Positions 54,381-64,000 are shown, counted from the first letter of the stretch. The stretch is 64,000 nucleotides of DNA from Seleniivibrio woodruffii (GCF_004339245.1 NZ_SMGG01000005.1:1-64000), one strand, 5' to 3'. A program made the numbers and translations. The notes: generated by a model from the letters alone, not told the origin.

Positions 54381-55681
54381 TGTCAGAAAAGGTTACGATA
54401 ATTGGCGGCGGGCTTGCAGGTTGCGAGTCCGCCTTTTTTCTCGCCGAAAGAGGCTTTCAGGTTGAGCTTTACGAAATGCGCCCAGAGCGCATGACACCCG
54501 CACACGAAACTAAATATCTGGGCGAACTGGTCTGCTCCAACTCACTGAAAAGCACCGCAGAGGACACCTCAAGCGGTCTGCTGAAATCAGAAATGAAGCT
54601 TCTGGGAAGCATAATCCTTAAAGTCGCAGAAAAGACCTCCGTCCCCGCCGGAAACGCTCTGGCAGTAGAAAGAGAACTCTTTGCGGCGGAGCTTGACAGC
54701 GTCATACGCAATCACCCCAACATCACCGTCATAAACAGGGAAATCACAGAAATTCCCTCCGACCGCCCCTGTATCATCGCCACAGGTCCTCTAACTAGCG
54801 ATGTTTTCGCTGATACCATCAGGTCGCAGTTTGGCGGAAATCTGTACTTCTTTGACGCCATAGCACCTGTCATTGCGAAAGACAGCATCGACATGGACAG
54901 GGCGTTCTTCAAAAGCCGCTGGGAAAAGGGCGACAACGACTACCTGAACATCGGCATGAATCAGGAGCAGTACGAACACTTCTACAACGAGCTTATGGCC
55001 GCAGAGAAAGTTGCTTTCGAGGATTTCGAAAAGCTGAACGTATACGAAGGCTGCATGCCCATTGAGGAGATGGCCGCCAGAGGTATAAAAACTCTCACAT
55101 TCGGCCCCTTCCGCCCCGTCGGTCTGCGCCATCCCGTCACATTTGAAAAATATGCCGCAGTGCTCCAGCTTCGCATGGAGAATAAAGAGGGTACCGCCTA
55201 CAACCTTGTGGGCTGTCAGACAAAAATGAAGATACACGAACAGAAGCGTGTCTTCGGGCTGATCCCCGGACTTGAAAACGCCGAGTTTCTCCGCTACGGA
55301 AGCATACACAGAAATACATACATCCACGCCCCGAAGGTGCTCAACCGTCTGTTTCAGGTTATCGGCGACGAAAAGCTCTACTTTGCAGGACAGATAACAG
55401 GAGTTGAGGGCTATATGGAATCCGCCGCCAGCGGACTTCTGGCCGCCTATTCCCTTGCGCATCCCGAATTTGAAGGCTTTTCAGAGCTGACCGCTCTGGG
55501 CGCACTCTCCCGCCACGTTTCCGGCGAAATAGCTGAAAACAAAAAGGAATACGTCCCCAGCAACTTCCATTTCGGAATGCTCCCCCAGTTCGAAAAACGC
55601 ATAAGAGACAAGAAAGAGAAGAAGGCCGCATACGCAAAACGTGCTCTGGAAGCACTCAGAGCAGACCTTAAACTCATTTGA
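54380..55681 (+). CDS. trmFO: Methylenetetrahydrofolate-tRNA-(uracil-5-)-methyltransferase
   Basis: A 433-residue flavoprotein that makes ribothymidine 54 in tRNA using methylene-tetrahydrofolate. The N-terminal FAD motif is IIGGGLAGCESAF, ELVCSNSLKS follows, and the C-terminal GQITGVEGYMESAASG is typical. Its length is normal. It completes the dprA-smg-topA-trmFO run and is coupled to topA by a one-base overlap. Confidence 0.96.
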   Translation: MSEKVTIIGGGLAGCESAFFLAERGFQVELYEMRPERMTPAHETKYLGELVCSNSLKSTAEDTSSGLLKSEMKLLGSIILKVAEKTSVPAGNALAVERELFAAELDSVIRNHPNITVINREITEIPSDRPCIIATGPLTSDVFADTIRSQFGGNLYFFDAIAPVIAKDSIDMDRAFFKSRWEKGDNDYLNIGMNQEQYEHFYNELMAAEKVAFEDFEKLNVYEGCMPIEEMAARGIKTLTFGPFRPVGLRHPVTFEKYAAVLQLRMENKEGTAYNLVGCQTKMKIHEQKRVFGLIPGLENAEFLRYGSIHRNTYIHAPKVLNRLFQVIGDEKLYFAGQITGVEGYMESAASGLLAAYSLAHPEFEGFSELTALGALSRHVSGEIAENKKEYVPSNFHFGMLPQFEKRIRDKKEKKAAYAKRALEALRADLKLI

Positions 55682-55757
55682 TTTGATATTTCGTTAAGCA
55701 AATTAATTTTTATTGACACTATGAACATTTGTGGCAGAATATGTCACGGAATACGAA

Positions 55758-57527
55758 ATGCAACTATACATAATATTTATTCTTATTTTTACAGCTGTTT
55801 TCCCCGCCTTTGCCGATGTTACGGCGAACGGCATAAGCGACAGAGACGACCGCACGGTCTATCTTTACACAGGCGACGCATCGGTCACCGACCCTTTTCA
55901 GCTTGATGCCGCCAGATTCAAACCAATGCCCGACCGCTTCTCTCTGGGCTATACCAGAGAGCCCCACTGGTTCAAAATATCTTTTAAATCAGAAACAGAT
56001 ACGCCCCTGAAAAGATTCGTTTCCCTTGAGGACGGATTCATGTTCGACAGGGTGGATTTCTATCAGATACGTGACGGGAAGCTGATAAAGGTCACCAACG
56101 ACGGTGTATACGTTCCCGCAAAAGTTAAAGAAGAGTATTACCACGGAGCGGTAAGCCTTTTGACCGCAGAAGGAAAAGGAGTCACCGACATTTATGTCCG
56201 TGCCGAAACAAAGACCCCCTGCCTTATCAACCTGCGCATAGTGGATGAAACGGCTTTCAACCACTACAACAAGCTCCGCATGTTCTTTCTTTCGCTTCTC
56301 ACAGGTTCAATGCTGGCCATAGCCTTCTATAACCTGTTCATATTTTTCAGTCTCCGCTCAAAGGAATACGTCTACTACTTCATATATGTCATCAGCGCAC
56401 TGATCTTTATGCAGGCGCAGACGGGGTTCGTAGTCGATATGTACGGAATGTACGGCGACACCCGCACAAACCTTTTCATAAGCGTTTATCTGATGAGCGT
56501 CTTCCTTCTGCTGTTCACCCAGCAGGTTCTGGAAACGAAAAAGCACCTGCCGATGCTGCATAAGATATTCAACGCCGTCATAGTAATAGACGTGCTCGGC
56601 ATTCTGGCGGCTCTGGTTCTGGGCATGAAGGAGACCCTTTTCCTCCAGACGCCGTTCGTAATGCTCACCTCTGTGGTAATGGCGGTTCTCAGCGTTGCGG
56701 CTATCATCAAACGCATCCACTCCGCATGGTATTACTTTATTGCGGTGGGCATATCCATAGTAACGATCTTCATCTCCTCCATGATGCTCATGGGCAGGAT
56801 CGAATATACGATATTCACCCGAAACGCCTATTTCTTCGGCTGTGTGGCCGAGGCAGTTCTGCTTTCATGGCTGCTTTCATACCGTATAAACAGCCTTCGC
56901 AGCCAGACCATCGCCGCTCAGCAGGAACTTATCGACATGAAGGACAGGGCGAACAAACAGCTGGAATCACTTGTGTATGAGCGCACGAAAGAGCTGGAGG
57001 TCAAAAACGCCGAGCTTGAGAACCTTGCGGTGATGGATGAACTGACAGGACTTTACAACAGAAGGTTCCTGCTTGCAACCTACGACAAAAAGCTGAAAAC
57101 CTGTGCAGACGAAGGCAAATATCTTGTGTTTATTCTTCTGGATGTGGATTTCTTCAAAAAATACAACGACCTTTACGGCCACCACAAGGGTGACGATGCC
57201 CTGAAAAAAGTATCAGGTATCCTTATCCACAGTTTCCGTCGCACCAGTGACCACGTTTTCCGCATCGGCGGGGAGGAGTTTGTAGTCCTCTGCACAGCTG
57301 ACACACAGGAGGAGGCCTCAGAACTGGGCGAAACCCTCCGCAGAAACATTGAAGCTGCCGATATTGAACACAAAGAGGGAGTGGACGGAAAACTGACATG
57401 CTCCGTCGGTGTATATGCGGTGAACGATGCCGAAGTGAATTTCTCAACAGCCTACCGAATAGCCGATCAGGAGCTTTATGAATCCAAGAACGGCGGCAGG
57501 AACATGGTTTCCGTGTTCAAAGGCTAG
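55758..57527 (+). CDS. 7TM sensor diguanylate cyclase (7TMR-DISM family)
   Basis: A 589-residue membrane protein. A signal peptide (ending PAFA) leads to an extracellular 7TMR-DISMED2 sensor (about 30-150), then seven membrane helices (about 165-380), a coiled coil and a GGDEF domain. The active site is GGEEF (504-508), with the RxxD inhibitory site not evident, so it is predicted to make c-di-GMP. The ATG at 55758 gives a proper signal peptide; the longer ORF adds nine residues. TTGACA at 55713 may be its -35 box, with a weak -10. The ligand is unknown. Confidence 0.9.
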   Translation: MQLYIIFILIFTAVFPAFADVTANGISDRDDRTVYLYTGDASVTDPFQLDAARFKPMPDRFSLGYTREPHWFKISFKSETDTPLKRFVSLEDGFMFDRVDFYQIRDGKLIKVTNDGVYVPAKVKEEYYHGAVSLLTAEGKGVTDIYVRAETKTPCLINLRIVDETAFNHYNKLRMFFLSLLTGSMLAIAFYNLFIFFSLRSKEYVYYFIYVISALIFMQAQTGFVVDMYGMYGDTRTNLFISVYLMSVFLLLFTQQVLETKKHLPMLHKIFNAVIVIDVLGILAALVLGMKETLFLQTPFVMLTSVVMAVLSVAAIIKRIHSAWYYFIAVGISIVTIFISSMMLMGRIEYTIFTRNAYFFGCVAEAVLLSWLLSYRINSLRSQTIAAQQELIDMKDRANKQLESLVYERTKELEVKNAELENLAVMDELTGLYNRRFLLATYDKKLKTCADEGKYLVFILLDVDFFKKYNDLYGHHKGDDALKKVSGILIHSFRRTSDHVFRIGGEEFVVLCTADTQEEASELGETLRRNIEAADIEHKEGVDGKLTCSVGVYAVNDAEVNFSTAYRIADQELYESKNGGRNMVSVFKG

Positions 57528-58066
57528 CCGAGAGCGCCGAGTATCTCCTCTGCAAAATCCCAGCACTGCTTCTTGTCCATCATTGTTCTGGGGCTCATGC
57601 GCTGAGCTTTTTCAGCTTCGCTGAGAGCTATGGAATGATAGAACTTCTCCAGACGGTGAACATCGCCCTCCGAGAGCCTGCTGAACACCATCTCTCCGCC
57701 AAGGATCTTTCCGGCTATACACTTCTGTCCAAGCATTGCGCCGTATCGCTCCAGCATGATAGCTCCGCCGTAGGCATTGCCTTTGCGAAAGAATGTCTCC
57801 GTCCGCATGGCCACACCGAAAAGCGCAGTCTTTTTTGTCATGAGCAGATTGATGTTTTCAGCGATATACTGCTCGATGGACGGCAGAAATTTATGGGAAT
57901 ATATACCCGAACCCAAAAGGATGAGATCGCACCCGAAGCACATGGGGTTTGTCTCAACATCCGCACACTCGGCTTTAAAGCCTTCCAGAGCGAATCTTTC
58001 GGTTATCCATTCGGCAACTGTTTTCGTTGAGCCGTATTTTGAAGCATAAATCGTAATTACTTTCAT
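57524..58066 (-). CDS. Flavodoxin-domain protein (HemG-like)
   Basis: A 180-residue flavodoxin-like protein. YASKYGSTKTVAEWI is the FMN phosphate-binding loop at the N-terminus, and LILLGSGIYSHKFLP follows. The shape is similar to menaquinone-dependent protoporphyrinogen oxidase HemG, although several flavodoxin-like oxidoreductases share it. It overlaps the start of the diguanylate cyclase gene at 58063 by four bases, so the two are co-translated, and is convergent with the 7TM cyclase. Confidence 0.82.
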   Translation of the reverse strand: MKVITIYASKYGSTKTVAEWITERFALEGFKAECADVETNPMCFGCDLILLGSGIYSHKFLPSIEQYIAENINLLMTKKTALFGVAMRTETFFRKGNAYGGAIMLERYGAMLGQKCIAGKILGGEMVFSRLSEGDVHRLEKFYHSIALSEAEKAQRMSPRTMMDKKQCWDFAEEILGALG

Positions 58067-60171
58067 TTTTCAACCCTGTTGCGGCCGCTCTGTTTCGCCC
58101 TATAGAGGGCATCGTCCGCTCTTTTTACCATATTATCCGTTCCGGCTTCGTCTATCTGCGCCACGCCGAAACTGCATGTCAGCTTGTCCACCTCAGGAAA
58201 CTCAAACAGCTCCACCTTCCTGCGCAGTTTTGAGGCGAGGTTGAACGCACCATCAAGCTCGGTTCCGCAGCAGATGACAAGGAACTCTTCGCCTCCCCAT
58301 CTTCCGAAGACGTCCGCTTCCCTGATGGATGATTTTATGAGTTTCGCCAGTGCCTTAAGTACTTCATCACCTGCCAGATGGCCATATGTGTCGTTCACCC
58401 TTTTGAAAAAGTCTATATCAAACACTATCAGGCTGTAAGGCTGTCCGAAACGCCTGAACCTTGCGAATTCGGTCAGAAGAACCTCGTCCAGCTTCATTCG
58501 GTTGAATATTCCGGTCAGTTTATCCGTCACCGAAATTATCTCTATCCGCTTCTTATCCGTAATATCCGCCGAAATGGACACGAATCCCGTTTTTATGCCG
58601 TTTTTAAACACCGGATGCAGCATGCTCTGAGTCCAGAATATGTCGCCGTATTTTGTAACACGCTTTATCTCGCCCTTCCAGACCTTTCCGGCATAGATGT
58701 TCTCCAGCAGACCGGAGCGCACCTCGCTGAGAGAATCGTCGTGGAAAAGCTCGAAAGCAGTCCTGCCCAGAAGCTCCCCCTCTTCGTATTCCGATATCCT
58801 GCAAAAGGCCCTGCTCACCGACTGGATAACCAGATTTATATCCATGCGCACCACAAGAACGTTGTCGTCAACTATGGCAATATACTCCTGAAGTCTGTCC
58901 TCCGCCTCAACCCTTTCGGTGATATCGGAGAAAGCGACCACCCCCATATCGTCAAAGACTGAATAGAGGAAAACTATCTCGCGTTTACTCCCGTCCTTAC
59001 AGGTCACAGTGGCCTGAACAGGTGTCGCCTGTTCGCCGTTCAGCACCGAACGGGCATATTTTTTCCACCGCTCACGGGTGATCACACGATACTGCTCGTT
59101 GGGAAAAGCCAGAGTCCACCAGACCCCTTTATGGGCAAGATCCTCCAGATTATATCCGAAGGTTTCCAGAAATTTTTTGTTCAACGCAACGGGTCTGCCC
59201 GTTCTGCTGTTCAGGCTGAGGGGTATCGGCGAGACCTCGAAAAGCTGCCGCAGATATTTTTCGCTTCTGGCGAGTTTCTGCTGATATTCTGTTATGGCCG
59301 AAACATCCCGCACCGTCAGCATTATGCTTCCGTTTGGCAGAAGGATCAGGTTCATCTGAACGTTTATCTCCTGACCGCCCTTTTTAATAAGCCTGAGTTC
59401 GAACCTGTCGTAATACCCTGTGGTCAGAAGAACCTGAAGCATATCCTCGGCTTTTTCCCTGTCTTCGCTGTGTATAAGCCCGGTAAGGTTTCTGTCGCTC
59501 AGTTCGCTCCTGTTGCGTCCTGTGAGGTTTTCAAAGGCTACGTTCATATCCTTTATAGTCCCCTCAACATCCAGAATGGCTATGCCGTCTCTGGACTGGC
59601 GGAATATCATCTCACGCTCACGCTTTGCCTTTATGTTTTCGGTGACATCCTCTATTATACCTCTGACCCTGTCCACTGCGGAACCCTCGAACGAAGGCAC
59701 TGCGGTGAACCGGATCAGCTTCTCTTTTCCGTCCGTTTCGAAATATATCCGTATCTTTTCGCCCTTCTCAATGCAGTTCTGCAACAGCCATGCGGAAACG
59801 GAATCACGCTCCTCCGGATCGACCTTTTTCAGAAAGGCATCCAGCCCGGTCTTCCCCGCCTTCTCAAGCCCCATGTGCTCGGCGGCAACATCCGACAGAA
59901 ACAGCATGCCGTCGCCCCTGCTCCATTCGAAACTGCCTATCCTGCCGATGGATTCCGCAAGGGACACAATGGACACATGTTTCTGGTTTTCTTTTTCCAG
60001 CCGATATTTGAATATGACAATGAACACTGCTGTCAGAAGCAGTCCGTAGAGTGCAAGATGTTTAATATGGGCTCTGGGCTGGGTGTCGCCGGAAAGGGAC
60101 ATGACAATGACGCCTGCAAATATGATGATAACCGCAATGAGTGTCAGCATGCTGAAGCTGTACTTTTTCAT
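58063..60171 (-). CDS. Membrane diguanylate cyclase with multiple PAS domains
   Basis: A 702-residue protein. Two N-terminal membrane helices (about 6-28 and 38-58) precede about four PAS domains (roughly 75-190, 195-310, 315-430, 435-545). A GGDEF domain follows (about 550-702) with GGEEF at 626-630 and an upstream FDIDFFKRVNDTYGH magnesium motif. The ATG at 60171 is preferred over an in-frame GTG at 60177. It is co-translated with the flavodoxin gene, so redox or flavin cues might reach its PAS domains; this is an inference. Confidence 0.9.
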   Translation of the reverse strand: MKKYSFSMLTLIAVIIIFAGVIVMSLSGDTQPRAHIKHLALYGLLLTAVFIVIFKYRLEKENQKHVSIVSLAESIGRIGSFEWSRGDGMLFLSDVAAEHMGLEKAGKTGLDAFLKKVDPEERDSVSAWLLQNCIEKGEKIRIYFETDGKEKLIRFTAVPSFEGSAVDRVRGIIEDVTENIKAKREREMIFRQSRDGIAILDVEGTIKDMNVAFENLTGRNRSELSDRNLTGLIHSEDREKAEDMLQVLLTTGYYDRFELRLIKKGGQEINVQMNLILLPNGSIMLTVRDVSAITEYQQKLARSEKYLRQLFEVSPIPLSLNSRTGRPVALNKKFLETFGYNLEDLAHKGVWWTLAFPNEQYRVITRERWKKYARSVLNGEQATPVQATVTCKDGSKREIVFLYSVFDDMGVVAFSDITERVEAEDRLQEYIAIVDDNVLVVRMDINLVIQSVSRAFCRISEYEEGELLGRTAFELFHDDSLSEVRSGLLENIYAGKVWKGEIKRVTKYGDIFWTQSMLHPVFKNGIKTGFVSISADITDKKRIEIISVTDKLTGIFNRMKLDEVLLTEFARFRRFGQPYSLIVFDIDFFKRVNDTYGHLAGDEVLKALAKLIKSSIREADVFGRWGGEEFLVICCGTELDGAFNLASKLRRKVELFEFPEVDKLTCSFGVAQIDEAGTDNMVKRADDALYRAKQSGRNRVEK

Positions 60172-60199
60172 ATGCACCGATGTTAAGTTATTACTACAA

Positions 60200-60216
60200 T
60201 TAGGCGTCTAACCTAA
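60200..60216. promoter_or_regulatory. Small dyad upstream of the PAS diguanylate cyclase
   Basis: TTAGG (60200-60204) and CCTAA (60212-60216) form an inverted repeat about 30 bases upstream of the cyclase start. It overlaps a TATATT sequence on the minus strand that might be a -10 box. Weak evidence. Confidence 0.25.
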
Positions 60217-60293
60217 TATATAGCACCCTTGCATATTTTTAGCACTATAAATTGCTTCCAGATTGTAAAAAATTTCCGAAGATAATTGAGGAT

Positions 60294-60322
60294 AAAAAAA
60301 GCGGGTGTTTTTCCACACCCGC
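60294..60322 (-). terminator. Terminator of the mtaB-purC operon
   Basis: GCGGGTGT (60301-60308) pairs perfectly with ACACCCGC (60315-60322), with a run of seven T on the minus strand (60300-60294). Confidence 0.9.
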
Positions 60323-60332
60323 TTAAATATGC

Positions 60333-61211
60333 TTAGCTTTTAAGGATATCCGCTATTTTGCGGTAGATTGCCTCTGTTCCCCTGACTATGTCTTCGGGGA
60401 GTTCCGGTCCGGGGGCTGTTTTGCCCCAGTCCAGCGTTTCCAGATAGTTTCTGACATACTGCTTGTCCATGCCCTGCTGGGGTTTTCCTGCGGCATAGTC
60501 GGCCTTGCTCCAGAATCTGGATGAATCGGGTGTGAGTATCTCGTCGATAAGGATTATCTCACCGTTCAGCTCGCCGAACTCGAACTTTGTGTCGGCGATG
60601 ATGATGCCTTTTTCAAGTGCGATGTCTCTGGCGGTTTCGTATATTTTTATGGTGTAGTCTTTCAGCCTCTGGGCTGTTTCAACACCCACTTTCTCTTTCA
60701 TCTGCTCAAAGGAGATGTTCTCGTCGTGCTCTCCCACTTCCGCTTTTGATGCGGGAGTGAAAAGGGTTTCGGGAAAACACTCGGATTCCTGAAGACCTGA
60801 GGGCAGTTTGATTCCGCAGATCTCGCCTGTGGATTTATAGTCTTTCCAGCCGGAGCCTGTTATGTAGCCTCTGGCAACACATTCAACGGGATAAGGCTTG
60901 CATTTGTGAACCAGCATTGTTCTGCCTTCAAGGATATCCGCATACTGGCGGCATTCCTCGGGCATTTCGTTCACATCGGCGGTTATAAGGTGGTTCTTGA
61001 TGATGTGTTTCGTCTTCTCAAACCAGAAAAGGGACAGCTCGGTAAGTATTTTTCCCTTGTTGGGAATGCCGTTGGGCATGATAACGTCGAAAGCTGAGAT
61101 TCTGTCTGTCGTAACGATGAGCATTTTGTCGCCCATGTCGTAAATGTCTCTAACCTTGCCTCTGCCGAGGAGTTTCAGCCCTTTAAGGTCTGTGGAAAGA
61201 ACTGTTTCCAT
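60333..61211 (-). CDS. purC: Phosphoribosylaminoimidazole-succinocarboxamide synthase
   Basis: A 292-residue purine-synthesis enzyme joining aspartate to [49 protein letters not shown] and ADTKFEFGE are typical of the longer PurC type found in many bacteria. The ATG at 61211 has AGAGG slightly far upstream, and the in-frame GTG at 61223 is an alternative. It lies 20 bases downstream of the CoA-disulfide reductase gene and ends the operon. Confidence 0.94.
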   Translation of the reverse strand: METVLSTDLKGLKLLGRGKVRDIYDMGDKMLIVTTDRISAFDVIMPNGIPNKGKILTELSLFWFEKTKHIIKNHLITADVNEMPEECRQYADILEGRTMLVHKCKPYPVECVARGYITGSGWKDYKSTGEICGIKLPSGLQESECFPETLFTPASKAEVGEHDENISFEQMKEKVGVETAQRLKDYTIKIYETARDIALEKGIIIADTKFEFGELNGEIILIDEILTPDSSRFWSKADYAAGKPQQGMDKQYVRNYLETLDWGKTAPGPELPEDIVRGTEAIYRKIADILKS

Positions 61212-61231
61212 TTTATTAAGCACCTCTGTTT

Positions 61232-62884
61232 TTAGGATATTTTCTTAACCCTGAAATAGGCCTCTATGCCGCCTGTTATGTTGAATGCCTCAAAACCGAG
61301 GTTGCGAAGCGTCCGCACGGCCAGATAGCCCCTGAACCCGACAGCACAATATACATAAACGGGGAGGCTTCTGTCAATTTTATCCGTACAGTTTCTTACA
61401 TCATTCACAGAAATATTAACGGCACCCTCAATTGCATACGCCGCAAACTCAGGTGCGGAGCGTACATCCAGAATCTGAAGTTTTGCGCCGCTTCGAATTT
61501 TTTCGTATATAAACTCAGGGGTCACGGTGAAACCTGTGCTTCTGAGGCTGTTCGCCGCAACGAATCCAGCGATGTTCAGGTTGTCCTTTGCAGATGCAAA
61601 CTGGGGAGCGTAGCAGAACTCAAGATGCTCAAGGTCGTAGACAGTGAGTCCGGAATAGATGGCCACCGCCGCCTCGTCCGCCCTCTTCTCCGTTCCCTCG
61701 GCTCCGCATGCGGAAAGCCCCAGCAGACGGCTTGTCTTTCTGTCAAAAACCGTCATCATGAATATATAGCCGTGGCCTGGATAATATGAAGTTGTGTTCA
61801 CGTCCTCGGTGTAAACGTAGTCCGCATCGAACCCCGCCGCCAGCGCCTGCTCGTATGTAAGTCCCGTCTGGGCGACAACAAAACCCTGAAAACCCAGAAC
61901 GGATGAGCCTATCACGCCTTTGAATACCATATCTCCGCCCGCCATGTTGCATCCGGCGGTTCTTCCCTCACGGTTTGCAGGACCTGCCAGCGGCAGGAGC
62001 ATCTTTTTTCCCGTAATGAGGTTGGTCTTCTCCGCAGCGTCCCCTGCGGCGTATATATCCTGTACACTGGTTTCCATCCGCTCGTTTGTGAGTATGCCGC
62101 CCTTCTCGCCTATCTGAACTCCCGCCGAAACGGCAAGCTCAACCTCCGGCCGCACACCTGTGCAGAGGATAACAAAATCAGCCTGAACAGTCTGTCCGTC
62201 GGAAAGCTCCGCCTCTATTCTTTCTGCTTTTCTGAGGCTTCTGACAAATCTTTTCGTGACGACGGTACAGCCGGACTCCTCCATCTTCTCACGGAGGTTC
62301 ACGGCTATTATTTTAGGCAGGTTGGGCATTATCTCGTCTGCGGCTTCCGCAACAACAGGCTTTATCCCGCAGTGAAGCATCGCCTCCGCAGTCTCAACGC
62401 CTATGAAACCGCCGCCTATGATGAGGGCTGTCTGCGGTCTGTTCTTCTCTATGAAATCCTTTATGCCGTCAGCGTCCTCCACCGTGCGCATGGTGAAACA
62501 GGGCACGCTGTCCAGCCCGTCTATCTTCGGGATGAAAGTTTTCGCTCCGGTGGCTATCAGAAGTTTGTCATAAGGTTTTTCGGTGATCTTTCCGCCTGAA
62601 CTGAATGTGACCCTCTTTGATTTCGGGTCTATGTTGACGGCTTCGGTTCCGGTCAGCACTTCTGCATTGAACCTCTGCCCGAATGACTGTCTGGTGTGGA
62701 GCAGGATGTCGCTTCTGCTTTCAATGACACCGCCGGTGTAATACGGCAGTCCGCAGTTTGCGAACGAGATGTACCGGCTCTTTTCGGCCATGGTTATGGA
62801 GACGTCCTCGCTGGTGCGTCTCGCTTTTGCGGCGGCTGTGGCTCCCGCCGCAACGCCGCCGATGATTACTATTCTATTGTTCAT
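61232..62884 (-). CDS. CoA-disulfide reductase-like flavoprotein with C-terminal rhodanese domain
   Basis: A 550-residue protein. The FAD domain begins [18 protein letters not shown] and has the single redox cysteine C44 in [12 protein letters not shown], the hallmark of CoA-disulfide and CoA-persulfide reductases. The NADH-binding [16 protein letters not shown] and dimerisation domain follow, and the C-terminal rhodanese (about 455-550) has its cysteine in [10 protein letters not shown]. Proteins of this CoADR-RHD type reduce CoA persulfides or polysulfide. It overlaps mtaB by 11 bases. A second rhodanese is at 35727. Confidence 0.92.
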   Translation of the reverse strand: MNNRIVIIGGVAAGATAAAKARRTSEDVSITMAEKSRYISFANCGLPYYTGGVIESRSDILLHTRQSFGQRFNAEVLTGTEAVNIDPKSKRVTFSSGGKITEKPYDKLLIATGAKTFIPKIDGLDSVPCFTMRTVEDADGIKDFIEKNRPQTALIIGGGFIGVETAEAMLHCGIKPVVAEAADEIMPNLPKIIAVNLREKMEESGCTVVTKRFVRSLRKAERIEAELSDGQTVQADFVILCTGVRPEVELAVSAGVQIGEKGGILTNERMETSVQDIYAAGDAAEKTNLITGKKMLLPLAGPANREGRTAGCNMAGGDMVFKGVIGSSVLGFQGFVVAQTGLTYEQALAAGFDADYVYTEDVNTTSYYPGHGYIFMMTVFDRKTSRLLGLSACGAEGTEKRADEAAVAIYSGLTVYDLEHLEFCYAPQFASAKDNLNIAGFVAANSLRSTGFTVTPEFIYEKIRSGAKLQILDVRSAPEFAAYAIEGAVNISVNDVRNCTDKIDRSLPVYVYCAVGFRGYLAVRTLRNLGFEAFNITGGIEAYFRVKKIS

Positions 62885-64000
62885 ACCCTATTATCTCCGC
62901 TTCCAGTATATTGTCATTTCTGACTATATTAATATATACATCCAGAAGCAGATTTTGTTCAACACCTTTCGGGAACGCCACCGTAAAAAAGTTGTCGGTA
63001 AGTCCGGTGTTGTCGTTCTGAGTGAGCACCCTGAGCCGCTTTCCGATCATTCTTTCGGCTGAGGCACGTTTCATCTCAGCCGCAAGCTCACGCAGTGCCT
63101 TTGCCCTTGCAGACTTGGTCTTTGCGTCCACCTTGCCCTCCATTCTGCTGGCCTCTGTGCCGGAGCGGTCGGAATAGCTGAAAACGTGTATGTGGTCGAT
63201 GCCCGCCCTGCGGACGGTATCCATTGTCTCGCTGAAGTTTTTGTCGGTCTCCGAGGGAAACCCGACTATGATGTCCGCACCGATGGTGCAGTCGGGAACA
63301 AGGCTTTTCAGCCTCCGCACACGCTCGATATAGTCCTCGGCGGTGTAGCTGCGCTTCATTCTGGCCAGAATCTCCGTAGAGCCGCTCTGAAGAGGGATAT
63401 GGTAGTGTCTGCATATTCTGTCAGTATTCTGTGTCAGAAGCTCCACCATCTCGTCCGTCAGCTCGTTCGGTTCTATTGAGGTCAGGCGTATACGGCACCC
63501 TTCGGTTTCGCTGAGGATCTTTTTGATGAGTGTCACCAGATTTATCCCGCCCTCCAGATCAAGCCCGTACTTGCCCACATGGATACCCACGGGGACTATT
63601 TCTTTGTGACCGCTGGCAACAAGCCTTTTGACCTCCGCAACCACTGAATCCATATCTCTGCTGGAAGGTTTCCCACGCAGAGCCGGAATTATGCAGTAGG
63701 CGCAGAAGCTGTCACATCCGTCCTGAATCTTTACAAACGCACGGGTACGGGTTGACATTTTCGAATTTTCCGCCAGAACAAATTCGTGAGGCTCTGAAAT
63801 ACTCTTCAGGAAATCGGTATTTTCAGAAATATAACGCAGAATATCCATTTTTCCGGAGTTGGTAACCACAATATCTGCGCCTATATCTTTAAGTTTCTCT
63901 TTATCTTTCTCCGCCGCACAGCCTGTTGCGGCGATAATTACATCGGGTTTGTCATTTTTCAGTTTTTTTATGAGATTACGGAACTTTTTCTCTGCATTCT
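62874..64000 (-). CDS. mtaB: tRNA N6-threonylcarbamoyladenosine methylthiotransferase (5' end outside the window)
   Basis: A radical SAM enzyme that adds a methylthio group to t6A37 in tRNA. The open frame runs to the right edge with no upstream stop; the edge portion reads IIAATGCAAEKDKEKL, which belongs to the MiaB/MtaB N-terminal domain and its third cluster cysteine. The radical SAM cluster is GCDSFCAYCIIP. A TRAM-like tail closes the protein (VAFPKGVEQNLLLDVYINI). The QDGC and YCIIPALRGK pattern favours MtaB over MiaB or RimO. A GTG inside the frame at 63869 is not the true start. Confidence 0.88.
   Translation of the reverse strand, partial: NAEKKFRNLIKKLKNDKPDVIIAATGCAAEKDKEKLKDIGADIVVTNSGKMDILRYISENTDFLKSISEPHEFVLAENSKMSTRTRAFVKIQDGCDSFCAYCIIPALRGKPSSRDMDSVVAEVKRLVASGHKEIVPVGIHVGKYGLDLEGGINLVTLIKKILSETEGCRIRLTSIEPNELTDEMVELLTQNTDRICRHYHIPLQSGSTEILARMKRSYTAEDYIERVRRLKSLVPDCTIGADIIVGFPSETDKNFSETMDTVRRAGIDHIHVFSYSDRSGTEASRMEGKVDAKTKSARAKALRELAAEMKRASAERMIGKRLRVLTQNDNTGLTDNFFTVAFPKGVEQNLLLDVYINIVRNDNILEAEIIGYEQ

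Noticed and set aside
59131-60186. Forward ORF of 351 codons opposite the PAS diguanylate cyclase
   Set aside because: Antisense to several PAS domains and with no domain of its own.
1-64000. tRNA(Sec) gene or selenoprotein with in-frame UGA
   Set aside because: selA and selB prompted a search of spacers and gene ends, but no cloverleaf or interrupted gene with an in-frame TGA and SECIS hairpin was seen by eye.

Overview
The window looks like a chromosomal segment of a Gram-negative, motile, respiring anaerobe or microaerophile with intermediate GC. The best guess is a member of the Deferribacterota (Geovibrio, Denitrovibrio or Seleniivibrio type). The guess rests on gene content: a ferredoxin-dependent 2-oxoglutarate oxidoreductase beside an AcnA-type aconitase, GatCAB, selenocysteine machinery, a CBS-DRTGG family II pyrophosphatase, a diheme peroxidase, an OmpA porin with thrombospondin-type repeats, and many histidine kinases, chemoreceptors and c-di-GMP proteins. 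No rRNA, tRNA, CRISPR array, transposase or phage gene was found, so the taxonomic call is an inference. I count 46 protein genes, one of them cut by the right edge.

Layout. 1-3088: a mosaic of intergenic repeats, then acnA on the minus strand. 3192-7270: an SRPBCC protein, an EAL-CBS-GGDEF protein and a CBS pyrophosphatase. 7470-11268: a signalling island with a sensor kinase carrying a degenerate receiver, a STAS protein, and a divergent receiver-PP2C-HATPase protein, resembling the HsbA/HsbR partner switch of Pseudomonas. 11269-11962: repeats. 11963-14929: a HAD phosphatase, an unknown protein, and a cytoplasmic chemoreceptor behind a near-perfect sigma-54 promoter. 15055-19694: a methyltransferase with a LigB-like dioxygenase, then AMMECR1-korA-korB. 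20147-23907: cytochrome c peroxidase, a membrane chemoreceptor and a 2-hydroxyacid dehydrogenase. 24058-27772: gatC-gatA-gatB and methylmalonyl-CoA epimerase. 27773-28349: repeats. 28350-36203 (minus): ompA and a gmhA-mfd-prsA-surA-S4 operon, then a membrane rhodanese. 36277-40420: a Cache kinase, a cupin and a hemerythrin chemoreceptor. 40794-49187 (minus): a selA-selB-uvrB-PBP1A-kinase operon. 49398-55681: an M20 hydrolase and dprA-smg-topA-trmFO. 55758-60171: two diguanylate cyclases flanking a flavodoxin. 60333-64000 (minus): mtaB, a CoA-disulfide reductase with rhodanese, and purC.

The strongest unexplained signal is in the intergenic DNA. Four long spacers are mosaics of short palindromic repeats (families A, B and C below). 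Each of the four contains, as its right-most member, one copy of a 120-122 nt element (family D). D has a terminal inverted repeat, a middle stem and a 5-bp apical stem with a 6-nt loop. All three stems differ in sequence between copies yet keep their pairing, which is compensatory change. That points to selection on, or mobilisation through, a folded hairpin. Functionally the window mixes housekeeping operons (TCA cycle, translation fidelity, DNA repair, envelope biogenesis) with three histidine kinases, three chemoreceptors, one partner-switch module and three c-di-GMP enzymes.
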